Source: Staphylococcus caprae (GTDB lineage: Bacteria; Bacillota; Bacilli; Staphylococcales; Staphylococcaceae). Taken from it: DNA of 64,000 nt. Both the position numbers and the translations under genes were made by a program. This document shows, in pieces, positions 9,275-17,993 of the stretch. A model generated the notes under the pieces. That model was not told where the DNA came from, did no database searches, and saw only the letters and a list, made by a program, of their open reading frames with translations. Each line of letters opens with the position of its first letter. The first letter of the stretch is position 1. The stretch is taken from positions 1-64,000 of the forward strand of contig NZ_PPRT01000001.1 in the NCBI RefSeq assembly GCF_002902725.1, written 5' to 3'.

Positions 9275-11482
9275 CTATTCATCTGATTCATGTGATAGGA
9301 CAATTTCATTATAGTTGATGTTTTCACGTATTTGCGTTGCGACTTCATTTGTAATTTTATTACGCTTAATTAATTCATCTAATACACTTCTTTGTGTATA
9401 TAAACCTTCTAATTTCAACTCTCTTTGAATTTCAGGAACGAGTTCATTTGTGTTTTGACCGCTTTCTTTAGATGTCTTCGTGAGATGACGGGAACGGCTA
9501 CGTAACATTCTGGATAGTGAATAGTATTGATTAATGACTAAACTCACTTCTAATACATTTGAACTATTTTGTTCTTCCTTCATTCTTAAAACAATATGAT
9601 GATTAACAATTCTTAATATCTTTTGAACTTGTTTATAACTTCCGTAAAATTGTTGCTTTCTAATTTCACGTTGTTCTTTCAATTCTTTTCGAGAATTTTT
9701 ATAAGCTTCGCGTTGTTCTCTAATTTTTTCTTTGTTTTCACTAGACGATTGATGTGCTTCTTTTAATTTTGCATGCGCTTGTTTATGAACTAAGCGTTCT
9801 TCTTTTCTACGATTTTTTCTAGCTTTGAAACGTAAGTAAATCATTCTGAAGAAACGTGTGAATTTTTCAACGAAAGTTTTTTCATTATACGCTTGCGTTG
9901 CATCCATGACGCTACGATAATCACGTAAATTTGTTGCATCGATTTTGCCACTATTGATAAGTCGTTCCAATGTCTCTGTTTCAACATCTTCAGCAATATC
10001 TTCTAATCTCCGAAGTTCCTTCGTATTCTTATTATCTGGCTCTATATTTAACAGAAATCCTAATTCTTGGAAGTATTGGTTCATCACTTGTCTATAATCT
10101 ACTGTTGGCTGTTCTTTAGATTCCTTTTTAAAATGATCTATCACATGCTGAACGATGAAAATCTTAGCCGATTGATAACTCATACCTTTGAATTGAGGTT
10201 CCTCCTCAGAAGGTGTAATCAGAGGTAAGATGACTTGAGCTAAAATTAAACTAATTAAGACCATTAGCGATGCAATAAATAATAAATCATTGCGATATTC
10301 AAATTGATGTCCATGATTAATCATATACGGTAAGGTTAATGCCATTGAGAGTGAAATTGTACCGTGTATTCCACACATTGTCATAATGAATGCATAATGT
10401 GATCGCTTTGGAGGTGTTTCTTCATCATCCGACTCATTCATATAATATTGAATATTTTTCGGGAAATAAAAATCTTTATACCATAAGAAGACCCATATAA
10501 AGCGAAATACATAGATTGCAAGTGCGATTAACAAAGTAATCGTAATTAGGAATTTAATATTCTCAGGTTCTTCTTTAACAATTTCCATCACGACTTCGGG
10601 TACCATAAAGCCGAGCACCACAAATACAAATCCATTTAATGCGTAACTTAGCGTATTCCATATCTGCGTAAAGTTCATTTGCAATTCTGTTTGTGCACGG
10701 ATTAATCGGTCTCGTTCTAAACCATGAATTAAACCTGCTACAACGACAGCGATAATGCCTGATGCATGAAGTTCTTCGGCCAAAAAGTAAACAGCAAATG
10801 GTGTAAGTAGTTGGATAAATGTCAAAGTATTATTGTCTTTAAGCCCTTTATTCGCTGTAAGGTAGATACGGACTCTGACAACAATAATGCCAAAGATTGC
10901 ACCAACTAAGATTCCAATAATAGTAGAAATAATAAATTGTTCAATGGCATTCATTGCAGAAAATACACCTGTCACAAGTGCAGTGACCGCAATTTTAAAG
11001 GAAATGATACCTGCTGCATCATTCAGTAAAGATTCACCTTCAAGAATCGACATTGATCCTTTAGGTAAAACCTTTCCTTGTGTAATCGCAGAAACAGCTA
11101 CAGCATCAGTTGGACATAGGATGGCTGCAATCGCAAAAGCGGCTGGCATAGGTAGCTCAGGCCATATCCAATGTATAAAATATCCAACGCCGATGACAGT
11201 TGTAAAAACTAATGCCATTGCCATCAATATAATTGGTTTGCGATATTCGAGTAATTTAGATCGCGAAACGTGTGTCCCCTCAACGAAGAGGAGAGGTGCA
11301 ATGACGGCCATCATAAATACTTCGGAATCAAATTCGAAGTGCATTGGGATAGGTAGGATGAAGATAATCACACCTAAACCGATTTGAATAAATGCAGTAG
11401 GTATCTTCGGAAACATATTATGTAAAACAGAACTTACGATTACTGCAAATATAAATATTAAGAAAGCTTCTAATAGTTCCAT
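9275..11482 (-). CDS. Na+/H+ antiporter, CPA1 (NhaP) family with long cytoplasmic tail
   Basis: Monovalent cation/proton antiporter in the cell membrane. Residues 1-430 hold about 12 helices with the CPA1 signatures CPTDAVAVSAI and EGESLLNDAAGI (the ND motif) and a GIHGTISLSMAL segment. The remaining 300 residues are hydrophilic and strongly charged, with a predicted coiled coil around 590-640 rich in K, E, R and Q, probably a cytoplasmic regulatory domain. 735 residues is long for the family but resembles the staphylococcal member I know. Start ATG at 11482 follows GGAG by a normal gap. With the K+ importer convergent next door, this stretch serves cation homeostasis, though the two are transcribed separately. 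Confidence 0.85.
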   Translation of the reverse strand: MELLEAFLIFIFAVIVSSVLHNMFPKIPTAFIQIGLGVIIFILPIPMHFEFDSEVFMMAVIAPLLFVEGTHVSRSKLLEYRKPIILMAMALVFTTVIGVGYFIHWIWPELPMPAAFAIAAILCPTDAVAVSAITQGKVLPKGSMSILEGESLLNDAAGIISFKIAVTALVTGVFSAMNAIEQFIISTIIGILVGAIFGIIVVRVRIYLTANKGLKDNNTLTFIQLLTPFAVYFLAEELHASGIIAVVVAGLIHGLERDRLIRAQTELQMNFTQIWNTLSYALNGFVFVVLGFMVPEVVMEIVKEEPENIKFLITITLLIALAIYVFRFIWVFLWYKDFYFPKNIQYYMNESDDEETPPKRSHYAFIMTMCGIHGTISLSMALTLPYMINHGHQFEYRNDLLFIASLMVLISLILAQVILPLITPSEEEPQFKGMSYQSAKIFIVQHVIDHFKKESKEQPTVDYRQVMNQYFQELGFLLNIEPDNKNTKELRRLEDIAEDVETETLERLINSGKIDATNLRDYRSVMDATQAYNEKTFVEKFTRFFRMIYLRFKARKNRRKEERLVHKQAHAKLKEAHQSSSENKEKIREQREAYKNSRKELKEQREIRKQQFYGSYKQVQKILRIVNHHIVLRMKEEQNSSNVLEVSLVINQYYSLSRMLRSRSRHLTKTSKESGQNTNELVPEIQRELKLEGLYTQRSVLDELIKRNKITNEVATQIRENINYNEIVLSHESDE

Positions 11483-11635
11483 ATGATTCTCCTCTATAAA
11501 ATCAATAACATATATTTTACCATTTCATCGTATAAATAGCATGATTGCAATGTTTAAAAGAAAATATAATCATCTATTTGATTATTACCCGTAAAAGAAG
11601 AGATACATACAGATGATAATAATTGATATAAAAAA

Positions 11636-11688
11636 GGGAGTAGTGACAGCAATATAATTTTGCTTAATTATATTGCGACCCCACTCCC
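11636..11688 (-). terminator. Palindromic element ending cycA
   Basis: On the minus strand the sequence runs from GGGAGTGGGG, through an AT-rich inner palindrome (AATATAATT / AATTATATT), to CACTACTCCC and then a T-run. It is related to the palindrome at 27.7 kb (shared ATAATTTTGC and ATTATATT, with G-rich and C-rich outer arms), so it is also a copy of a dispersed repeat. Confidence 0.75.
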
Positions 11689-11734
11689 ATGATATTTGGA
11701 TGGATATACCCCAATCCTCTTTATTAAATTTAAT

Positions 11735-13138
11735 TTATGTGTTTTCTGCATGCTTTTTATCGAGTATGCGTTGTTTTTTAGCTAAAGCTTTAGCATTCGT
11801 TTTGTACTTTTTATAGTAGAAGAATAGGAAGATAAACCAAATTGGTGAGATAAATATTGCCGCACGCGTGTCATTACTAAAGAATAATAATATAAACACG
11901 AAGAAGAAAAAGGCTAAAACGACAAATGCAACACCTTGACCACCAATTAATTTAAATTTACTATTTCGATGTGCTTCAGGATTCTTTCTAACATAAACAA
12001 TATATGAAACGATAATCATCGCCCAAACGACTAAGAATAGAACAGTTGATAAAGTTGTGACATAGATGAATAACTTGATGGCATCTGGGAAGATGAAATT
12101 TAATAATGCAGCCACTAATAGCGTGATTGATGAAACAAACATTGAAAGGTAAGGTACACCATTGCTATTCGTTTTAGTTAACACTTTAGGTCCTAAACCT
12201 TGTTTAGCCAAACCGAATAAAATACGGCTATTAGAATAAATACCACTGTTAGTTGCTGAAGCTGCAGCAGTTAATACGACAAAGTTAACGATGCCGGCTG
12301 CAAATGGAATACCAATTAAGCTGAATAATTTAACGAATGGACTACTGTCCGGATCAATATTATCCCAAGGTATCACTGACATAATGACTAATAAACCACC
12401 AATATAGAAGAGTAAAATTCTGACAGGTACGTTGTTAATTGCTTTAGGTATTGTCTTTTCAGGATCTTTCGTCTCACCTGCAGTTACACCGATTAACTCA
12501 ATACCAATGAATGAATATACTGCAATTTGGAATGACATTAAGAATCCGAATGTACCATGTGGGAACATTCCACCGTGTTTAACCAAGTTTGTAAATGATG
12601 CATGACCGTAGTGCGTCTTAAATGATAGGAAAATTAAAGCCAATCCAACGATTACCATCGCGACAATCGTTACCACTTTAATAATTGAAAACCAAAATTC
12701 AAGTTCTCCAAACAATCTGGCACCAAGTAAGTTAAATGAAATTAAAATCACTACAATAAATAATACAGTGAGCCAATGGGGGACTTGAGGATACCAATAT
12801 GCAAAATATTGCCCCATAGCTGTTAAATCAGACATACTTGATACTACCCAACAAATCCAGTATGTCCATCCAATGACGAAGCCTCCGAATGGCCCTAAGT
12901 ATTCATTTGCAATATCCACAAATGAATTAAACCTAGAGTTACTTAATAACAATTCTCCCAATGCGCGCATAAATGCGAATAAAATAATCCCAATAATCAT
13001 GTAGGTAAATAACAGTGAAGGTCCAGTTAACGAAATCGTTTGTCCAGAACCTAGAAACAATCCAGTACCAATCGCGCCACCAATTGCGATTAATTGAATG
13101 TGTCTGTTATTCAACTCTCTATGCAACTGTCTAGCCAT
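11735..13138 (-). CDS. cycA: D-serine/D-alanine/glycine-type amino-acid permease (APC, CycA/AapA-like)
   Basis: Proton-coupled amino-acid permease of the AAT branch of the APC superfamily, 467 residues, 12 predicted helices. It begins MARQLHRELNNRHIQLIAIGGAIGTGLFLGSG, the standard AAT-family entrance, and has FNSFVDIANEYLGPFGGFVIGWTYW and SFIGIELIGVTAGETKDPEKTIP, which are strongly conserved in CycA/AapA-type carriers. Substrate specificity is assigned by resemblance to staphylococcal CycA and could instead be another neutral amino acid. A strong GGAGG site precedes the ATG. A sigma-A promoter and a cre-like palindrome lie upstream, suggesting control by CcpA. It is monocistronic. Confidence 0.8.
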   Translation of the reverse strand: MARQLHRELNNRHIQLIAIGGAIGTGLFLGSGQTISLTGPSLLFTYMIIGIILFAFMRALGELLLSNSRFNSFVDIANEYLGPFGGFVIGWTYWICWVVSSMSDLTAMGQYFAYWYPQVPHWLTVLFIVVILISFNLLGARLFGELEFWFSIIKVVTIVAMVIVGLALIFLSFKTHYGHASFTNLVKHGGMFPHGTFGFLMSFQIAVYSFIGIELIGVTAGETKDPEKTIPKAINNVPVRILLFYIGGLLVIMSVIPWDNIDPDSSPFVKLFSLIGIPFAAGIVNFVVLTAAASATNSGIYSNSRILFGLAKQGLGPKVLTKTNSNGVPYLSMFVSSITLLVAALLNFIFPDAIKLFIYVTTLSTVLFLVVWAMIIVSYIVYVRKNPEAHRNSKFKLIGGQGVAFVVLAFFFFVFILLFFSNDTRAAIFISPIWFIFLFFYYKKYKTNAKALAKKQRILDKKHAENT

Positions 13139-13164
13139 AGATTTCCTCCTCAGAAAAGCAAATA

Positions 13165-13178
13165 TAAAAGCGTTTTCT
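13165..13178. promoter_or_regulatory. cre-like site (CcpA operator candidate) in the cycA leader
   Basis: TAAAAGCGTTTTCT differs from the catabolite-responsive palindrome TGAAAGCGTTTTCA at two end positions. It lies just downstream of the cycA -10 box, over the expected start of transcription, a placement that would repress. Inference from motif only. Confidence 0.45.
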
Positions 13179-13186
13179 TTCGTTTA

Positions 13187-13215
13187 ATAATATAGAAATG
13201 AGTTGAATAAAGCAA
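13187..13215 (-). promoter_or_regulatory. cycA promoter
   Basis: On the minus strand, TTGCTT (complement of 13210-13215), a 17-base spacer, then TATTAT (complement of 13187-13192). A fair sigma-A promoter about 50 bases before the cycA start codon. Confidence 0.6.
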
Positions 13216-13470
13216 TAATTTTCAGAAATATAAGTAAATACATTTATTGTAACATTTGTGATAATAAATACTTATGATTTTTTAGAATTATCAAAATATT
13301 CGAACGCAATCATTTTAATTTATAAAAATTCATTAAAGCTAAAAATTATACTTAATTATAATCCTTATTCTTCAAATAGCAAGTCATTATACAATACTGA
13401 TTAATTAACTTTGATTTCTTGATATGTAATAATAAATATTAATTTAATCATAGTTGAGAAGGGTTAAACG

Positions 13471-14280
13471 ATGAAAATAGGAGCAATTTCAGATTTACAT
13501 GTAGACCGTCATCCAAAATTGGAGCAAGATGAATATTTAAATGTCTTGAGTCAGGTTATTCAACAAAGAAAGCTAGATATCTTATTAATTGCGGGAGATA
13601 TTTCTAACGATTATCAAATGAGTTATCATTTTATAAAGCAATTAAAGGATAATATTAATATTCCGACATACTTTATACCTGGGAATCACGACTTATGGTC
13701 AGATGACTCTGATAAAACATCAACTGAAATTTTAGATTACTATAAGTCTAAAGAAGAATGTCTAATTGGGCGACCTTTCATTATTAATGACGAATGGGCA
13801 ATAGTTGGAAATACAGGTTGGTATGATTATAGCTATGCCGATACACGGTTTACTCAAGATAAAATCCAAAAAGGTAAACATTACGGGGCAACGTGGCAAG
13901 ATAAAGTGAGAATGGATTGGTCACTCTCTGATCAACAGCTATCTAAAATAGCAGCGAATAAAGTAGAAGAGGATATCAAGCAAGTGGGTAATCGGAATAT
14001 CATATTAATGACGCATATTGTTACACATCCTCAATTTGTTGTGCCAACACCACATCGTATTTTTGATTTCTTCAATGCGTTTATAGGGACTCACGATTTT
14101 GATGCTATCTATGAAGCATATCCTATCAAATATAGTATTATGGGACACGTTCATTTTAGAAAGGAAATTAAGGAAAATGGAATAACTTATCTTTGTCCGT
14201 GCTTAGGGTATCAGCGACAATGGAGAACGCCAGATATGGAGATGGAAATGAAGCACGCACTAGTAGATTTTGATATTTAG
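13471..14280 (+). CDS. Calcineurin-like metallophosphoesterase
   Basis: Cytoplasmic metal-dependent phosphoesterase of unknown substrate. The metal-ligand motifs appear in order: DLH (Asp8, His10), GD (42-43), GNHD (71-74), MTHIV, and GHVH (225-228), which is the full calcineurin-like set, so the enzyme should be active. 269 residues is typical of the small single-domain family members in firmicutes. The start ATG follows GAGAAGGG. It stands alone, with a long hairpin repeat downstream. Possible substrates include phosphodiesters, nucleotides or phosphoproteins; nothing here decides. Confidence 0.85.
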   Translation: MKIGAISDLHVDRHPKLEQDEYLNVLSQVIQQRKLDILLIAGDISNDYQMSYHFIKQLKDNINIPTYFIPGNHDLWSDDSDKTSTEILDYYKSKEECLIGRPFIINDEWAIVGNTGWYDYSYADTRFTQDKIQKGKHYGATWQDKVRMDWSLSDQQLSKIAANKVEEDIKQVGNRNIILMTHIVTHPQFVVPTPHRIFDFFNAFIGTHDFDAIYEAYPIKYSIMGHVHFRKEIKENGITYLCPCLGYQRQWRTPDMEMEMKHALVDFDI

Positions 14281-14301
14281 TTTTTAAATATAATATAAAC
14301 G

Positions 14302-14470
14302 TAAAGAGGTTAGGAACTTTATCATTTATGCTCTGGGAAACCGATTAACGGCGTCCCAGAAGTAGGATTTTCGGCAGTAACACATTTACAATTCGACAAA
14401 ATTTGAGAAGCAATTTTACTCATTGTTTGGTTCTGCTCAAATCCTGAACACTTTTATCCCGACCTCTTTC
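14302..14470. repeat. Long imperfect intergenic hairpin element
   Basis: Outer arms AAAGAGGTTAGGA at the left and TCCCGACCTCTTT at the right pair with two mismatches across about 165 bases, between convergent genes. Inner pairs include CTGGGA with TCCCAG near 14333-14359. It probably ends transcription from both sides and looks like one of the non-coding intergenic repeats common in staphylococci. Confidence 0.6.
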
Positions 14471-14472
14471 AT

Positions 14473-15087
14473 TTAATTAGGATTGATATACACACACATT
14501 TGACCGGGTGCATCATAACTACGTTTTAATTTCGATTTTTTAATCTTAATAATCTGTTTTTTATTGGGGATAATCGACGGCATGATGATACCTTTTGCTA
14601 TCCGAGTCCATAGAGGGTCGATATAATAGTAGTGAGTGTCATCATAACCGATAAGTAAAGTGACATGGATATTAGATACGAGTCGTGTAGGTTGGTCATC
14701 TAAATGAAAAACGCGATGAAGTGGTCGGGTGCCTAAACTTGTATGATAAATAATGACAGGTTGGCCACGATTGATGATTTGTTCAAGTTGTTCCAAACTC
14801 TTGCCTGTACCATTTACTACACGTTGATCATATTGTTGTAAAAATGGGACAAAAGCATCTGGAAATATCGTTTGATGATAACCAAACTTAACTAGAAAAG
14901 GATGTCCCACGTAACCTTTGTATGGATTATTTGGATGGGTAGGCCATTGACTCATGATATGAGTGGCTTTGATTGAATAATGATTAAACTGGAGTAACAT
15001 CGCTGCAGAAACACCCTCACAACCCATCACCATAGGTATCGGGAATAATTGACTTATAGGTTTAACTGGTAGAATCGTTTTCTTCAT
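14473..15087 (-). CDS. C39-like peptidase-fold protein
   Basis: A 204-residue protein with the layout of the C39-like (papain-fold) family: candidate nucleophile Cys23 in PIPMVMGCEGVSAAMLLQ, and His141 in NIHVTLLIGYDD followed by Asp157 in YYYIDP, which would be the catalytic triad. No signal peptide is evident, so it may act inside the cell, or the first hydrophobic stretch may be an uncleaved anchor. Relatives sometimes remove leader peptides or cut cell-wall peptides; no partner peptide or ABC exporter lies next to it. Basic C-terminus (IIKIKKSKLKR). The ATG is preceded by GAGG. Confidence 0.7.
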   Translation of the reverse strand: MKKTILPVKPISQLFPIPMVMGCEGVSAAMLLQFNHYSIKATHIMSQWPTHPNNPYKGYVGHPFLVKFGYHQTIFPDAFVPFLQQYDQRVVNGTGKSLEQLEQIINRGQPVIIYHTSLGTRPLHRVFHLDDQPTRLVSNIHVTLLIGYDDTHYYYIDPLWTRIAKGIIMPSIIPNKKQIIKIKKSKLKRSYDAPGQMCVYINPN

Positions 15088-15245
15088 AATTTTTTCCTCA
15101 ACGTACTAGTATTTATGTAGTATTAAATATTATATAACGTACGATTCATTTAGTATATTAAAATGTTTATTCTTTTTCATAAGGTTATTATTGTGAAAAG
15201 GGGTTATAAGATATTTGAGTAAAATTTTAAACGGTGGTATATCAA

Positions 15246-15713
15246 ATGAACTATAATATAAAAAATCTTGAAAAAAATAGGGTTATTGGTGTTTACAGAC
15301 ATTATAAAAGTGGTGGACACGCACAAAGCAATATTGCAGATTTCTGGGAAGATGTACATTCAATGAAATTGGATGAACGATTAATTGAAAAAAGTGATAA
15401 ACAACTTAACGGACTTTTAGGAGTATGTATACCTCATCAAGATAAAACGATGGACTATGCGATTGGTGTTACTAGCACTGACGACCCACATGATGGATTA
15501 GATACATTTTATTTAGAAGGTGGAAAATATTTAGTAGTAGAAGCGAAAGGACCTGTTCCTAAAAGCGTTCAACAAACAATGAATCACATTCATCGCGAGT
15601 TGATTCCAAATGAAAATATCGAAGTTAAGCAAGCACCATTTTTCGAATTATATAGAGAAGGAAATACAGAAAGTGATAACTATATTACAGAAATTTGGAT
15701 GCCAATTCATTGA
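15246..15713 (+). CDS. GyrI-like / effector-binding-domain protein
   Basis: A 155-residue single-domain protein resembling the GyrI-like small-molecule-binding domain (the C-terminal effector domain of AraC- and MerR-type activators), standing alone without a DNA-binding part. The strand pattern LEKNRVIGVYRHY...LLGVCIP...YAIGVTS...YLVVEAKGPVPKSVQQTMNHIHRELIP...FFELYREG...ITEIWMPI is typical. It may bind a hydrophobic cation or, like some relatives, hydrolyse toxic compounds; no activity can be assigned. Start: GGTGG at 15233-15237 suits ATG at 15246, and the GTG at 15234 overlaps that site. Confidence 0.75.
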   Translation: MNYNIKNLEKNRVIGVYRHYKSGGHAQSNIADFWEDVHSMKLDERLIEKSDKQLNGLLGVCIPHQDKTMDYAIGVTSTDDPHDGLDTFYLEGGKYLVVEAKGPVPKSVQQTMNHIHRELIPNENIEVKQAPFFELYREGNTESDNYITEIWMPIH

Positions 15714-15788
15714 TTGGTTTTACAATAGCATAATTGTCTATATATCATTTCTAATATGGTATGACAGAGACTTTGAATAATAGATATG

Positions 15789-15845
15789 ATCATAGCCTCT
15801 AAAATGATGTTACTTAAAAGTCATTTTAGAGGCTATGATATTTTG
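15789..15845. terminator. Bidirectional terminator with a 19-bp perfect stem
   Basis: Arms ATCATAGCCTCTAAAATGA (15789-15807) and TCATTTTAGAGGCTATGAT (15821-15839), then ATTTT. It lies between the convergent GyrI-like and Bcr/CflA genes. Confidence 0.9.
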
Positions 15846-15863
15846 AATGCGGAAGTATTGGTA

Positions 15864-17066
15864 TTAGGAAACCTTTTTAGAATACAGTTTGAAATATATG
15901 ATTTGTAGTGCAACAAGTAATATTGCAGTGATACTAATAATCATTAAATAGGGTGTCATGTCATGTTCTCCGTTTAAACCGACGAGGGGAGATATGATTC
16001 CACCTAAGATAAATTGGAACAATCCAAGTAAACTTGAAGCATTACCACTTCCACCTGTACGTTCTTCCATTGCCATTGAAAAGCCTAATGGTGCAATTGA
16101 GGTTACTGGTGAAATGTTAATAAAGAACGCAATAAGTAACACATATAAGGGCAGATGGAAAGTTAATGTTATGACGAGTAATATCACTCCTGCAATTTGT
16201 ATAAGTGTTAAGTAAATTAAAATTTTATGTCTACTTATTTTTTCAACTATGAGTGCGACAAGCTGACTTACAACGATTAAACCTACACCATTAATCGCTA
16301 ACATAACACTAAATTGTGGAGCACTCATATGATATATCCTTTGGGTAATAAAAGGAGATGCTGATGAATAACTAAATAGCATCACATAAGTTAACCCTTG
16401 TAATAGCATAGGTATAACAAATGCTGGTTTTTTAAGTAAATATATGAAATCTTGTAGAATATCTTTGAAATTAAGACGATTTTGGGCTGTGTGTATGTGT
16501 GAAGGCATTTTCAAGAAAACACCAACCAATACAATGACAGCGATGAATGTTAGAAATGTAAATATCATTCTCCAATTAGAAATGGATAATATCAATCCGC
16601 CTAGAAGTGGCGCTAATATAGAAATAATCCCATTCACTACCATTAAAGATGCTAAAAACTTAGCTAACGCATTACCATCATACTTATCTCCAACTGAAGC
16701 TTTGGCAATGACAATCGCGCCGCCACTTGTTAATCCTTGAATGAATCTCATGATTAAAAATAAAGTGAGATGTATAGTGAATACAGAAATCATTGATGCG
16801 ATGAAGTATCCTATCATTAAAATCATTGCGACACGTCTACGACCAAAAACGTCTGAAATCGGACCGAATAAAAATTGCCCGAGTGCGAGACCAATCATTG
16901 CAAAGGATAATGTAAGTTGTATTTCTGAGGTTGATGTACCAAAATCATGCTGAACTTTAGGCAATGAAGGTGTGTATGTATCTATTGTGAGCGGGCCGAA
17001 AGCAGTCATTACTCCTAGAATAATGATTAATATCATTGAGAAGTGCTTGGCACTTGAATTTGTCAT
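15864..17066 (-). CDS. Bcr/CflA-family MFS drug efflux transporter
   Basis: 400-residue, 12-helix MFS exporter of the DHA1 Bcr/CflA branch: MTAFGPLTIDTYTPSLPKVQ at the N-terminus is the family signature, and the motif A loop GPISDVFGRRRVAM follows helix 2, about residues 68-81. Likely exports drugs or metabolites such as bicyclomycin, chloramphenicol or cysteine-type compounds in exchange for protons; specificity is not readable. AAGGAG precedes the ATG at 17066. It lies downstream of the coiled-coil gene but is separated from it by a terminator, so it has its own promoter. Confidence 0.85.
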   Translation of the reverse strand: MTNSSAKHFSMILIIILGVMTAFGPLTIDTYTPSLPKVQHDFGTSTSEIQLTLSFAMIGLALGQFLFGPISDVFGRRRVAMILMIGYFIASMISVFTIHLTLFLIMRFIQGLTSGGAIVIAKASVGDKYDGNALAKFLASLMVVNGIISILAPLLGGLILSISNWRMIFTFLTFIAVIVLVGVFLKMPSHIHTAQNRLNFKDILQDFIYLLKKPAFVIPMLLQGLTYVMLFSYSSASPFITQRIYHMSAPQFSVMLAINGVGLIVVSQLVALIVEKISRHKILIYLTLIQIAGVILLVITLTFHLPLYVLLIAFFINISPVTSIAPLGFSMAMEERTGGSGNASSLLGLFQFILGGIISPLVGLNGEHDMTPYLMIISITAILLVALQIIYFKLYSKKVS

Positions 17067-17159
17067 AAATAATCTCCTTTGAACAAGTTATAGCATTAAT
17101 TATATACGTTTTACATATGTTTGTAAGTATTAAACTTTAATCTGAAATTTAAAATAAAT

Positions 17160-17200
17160 AAAAACCCTAGAAAGCTAGTTGATTACATTGCTTTCTAGGA
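17160..17200 (-). terminator. Terminator after the coiled-coil membrane protein gene
   Basis: Arms CCTAGAAAGC (17166-17175) and GCTTTCTAGG (17190-17199); on the minus strand a T-rich run follows. It ends the leftward gene whose stop is at 17240. Confidence 0.75.
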
Positions 17201-17239
17201 TTTAAATGGATTCGACGATTGGGTATGAATTGAGTTGCT

Positions 17240-17947
17240 TTAATTATTTGAATTTGAGCTGTTACCGTTAAGAATACTTTCTAATTTTGATTTAATGCTA
17301 TCAAATTTAGTGTTGATATCGTCAAGCATACTATTGATTTTACTTTGGTTTTCGTTGTTTTGTTGTGCGTTGTTAGCATTTTTAAGTTTTTCTAGTTGTT
17401 TTTGATAAAATTGAGTAAATTTAGAGTCGGCATTGTTTTCTTCTTTTTGTTTTAATTTGTCAATTTCACTTTGTAATTTATCAATTTGAGATTCACTGTT
17501 TTTATTATTTTTAATATCACTTTTAGCAGAATCCACTTGTTTGTTGATGTCATCATTCTGACTTTCAACTTGTTTTTTATAATTTTGAGACACGTTTGGA
17601 TCGTTATTTACTTTATCATCATTGTGATTCATGATTGCGCGTGTTACGAATATCGCTACCACAATTAATAATATAACGACAAGTGCGATGAGCCATTTTT
17701 TAGTTCTACTTGATTTTTCATTTTCTTCTTCTAATTGTTGTTCCCGACGATAGTCACGGCCATTGTAGTAACGTTCCGGTTCATCTTCAAAGCCTCTGTT
17801 ATCTCTATGTTGATTTGGTCGTTGAGTGTTTGGTCGATTTTGAGATTGTGCTCTGTTTCGATATTCATCTTCTTCAGCTCGTCTTTTATGATTTTGATAT
17901 TGGTTATCATATTTGTAAGAATCTCTATACTTGTCTGTTCTTTTCAT
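17240..17947 (-). CDS. Single-pass membrane protein with Q/N/R-rich head and coiled-coil tail
   Basis: Not a recognised functional family. Residues 1-80 are hydrophilic and rich in Arg, Asn, Gln, Asp and Tyr (low complexity, no hydrophobic stretch); residues 84-105 form one strong membrane helix (WLIALVVILLIVVAIFVT); residues 110-235 are a Lys/Asn/Gln/Asp-rich helix with heptads, ending in an Asn/Ser tail. Positive residues (RTKKW) just before the helix place the head inside and the coiled coil outside the membrane. S. aureus has a similar hypothetical membrane-spanning protein near glycerate kinase. A role in cell-envelope organisation is a guess. It starts 46 bases after the glycerate kinase stop and is probably co-transcribed with it. 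Confidence 0.7.
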   Translation of the reverse strand: MKRTDKYRDSYKYDNQYQNHKRRAEEDEYRNRAQSQNRPNTQRPNQHRDNRGFEDEPERYYNGRDYRREQQLEEENEKSSRTKKWLIALVVILLIVVAIFVTRAIMNHNDDKVNNDPNVSQNYKKQVESQNDDINKQVDSAKSDIKNNKNSESQIDKLQSEIDKLKQKEENNADSKFTQFYQKQLEKLKNANNAQQNNENQSKINSMLDDINTKFDSIKSKLESILNGNSSNSNN

Positions 17948-17993
17948 AATGTCACCTCATTAATAATGGTAAACTTCAATGTCTTAGATTTAA

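Larger units (their letters stand above)
13139..13470. other. 332-base intergenic region between cycA and the metallophosphoesterase gene
   Basis: Divergent intergenic region, very AT-rich. It holds the cycA promoter (13187-13215) and the cre-like site (13165-13178). Beyond about 13220 I see no further structure and no confident promoter for the rightward gene, only runs of A and T near 13425-13450. Confidence 0.6.

Noticed and set aside
10887..11387. 166-codon open frame on the plus strand
   Set aside because: Antisense to the membrane part of the CPA1 antiporter; composition mirrors the hydrophobic codons of that gene and there is no ribosome binding site.
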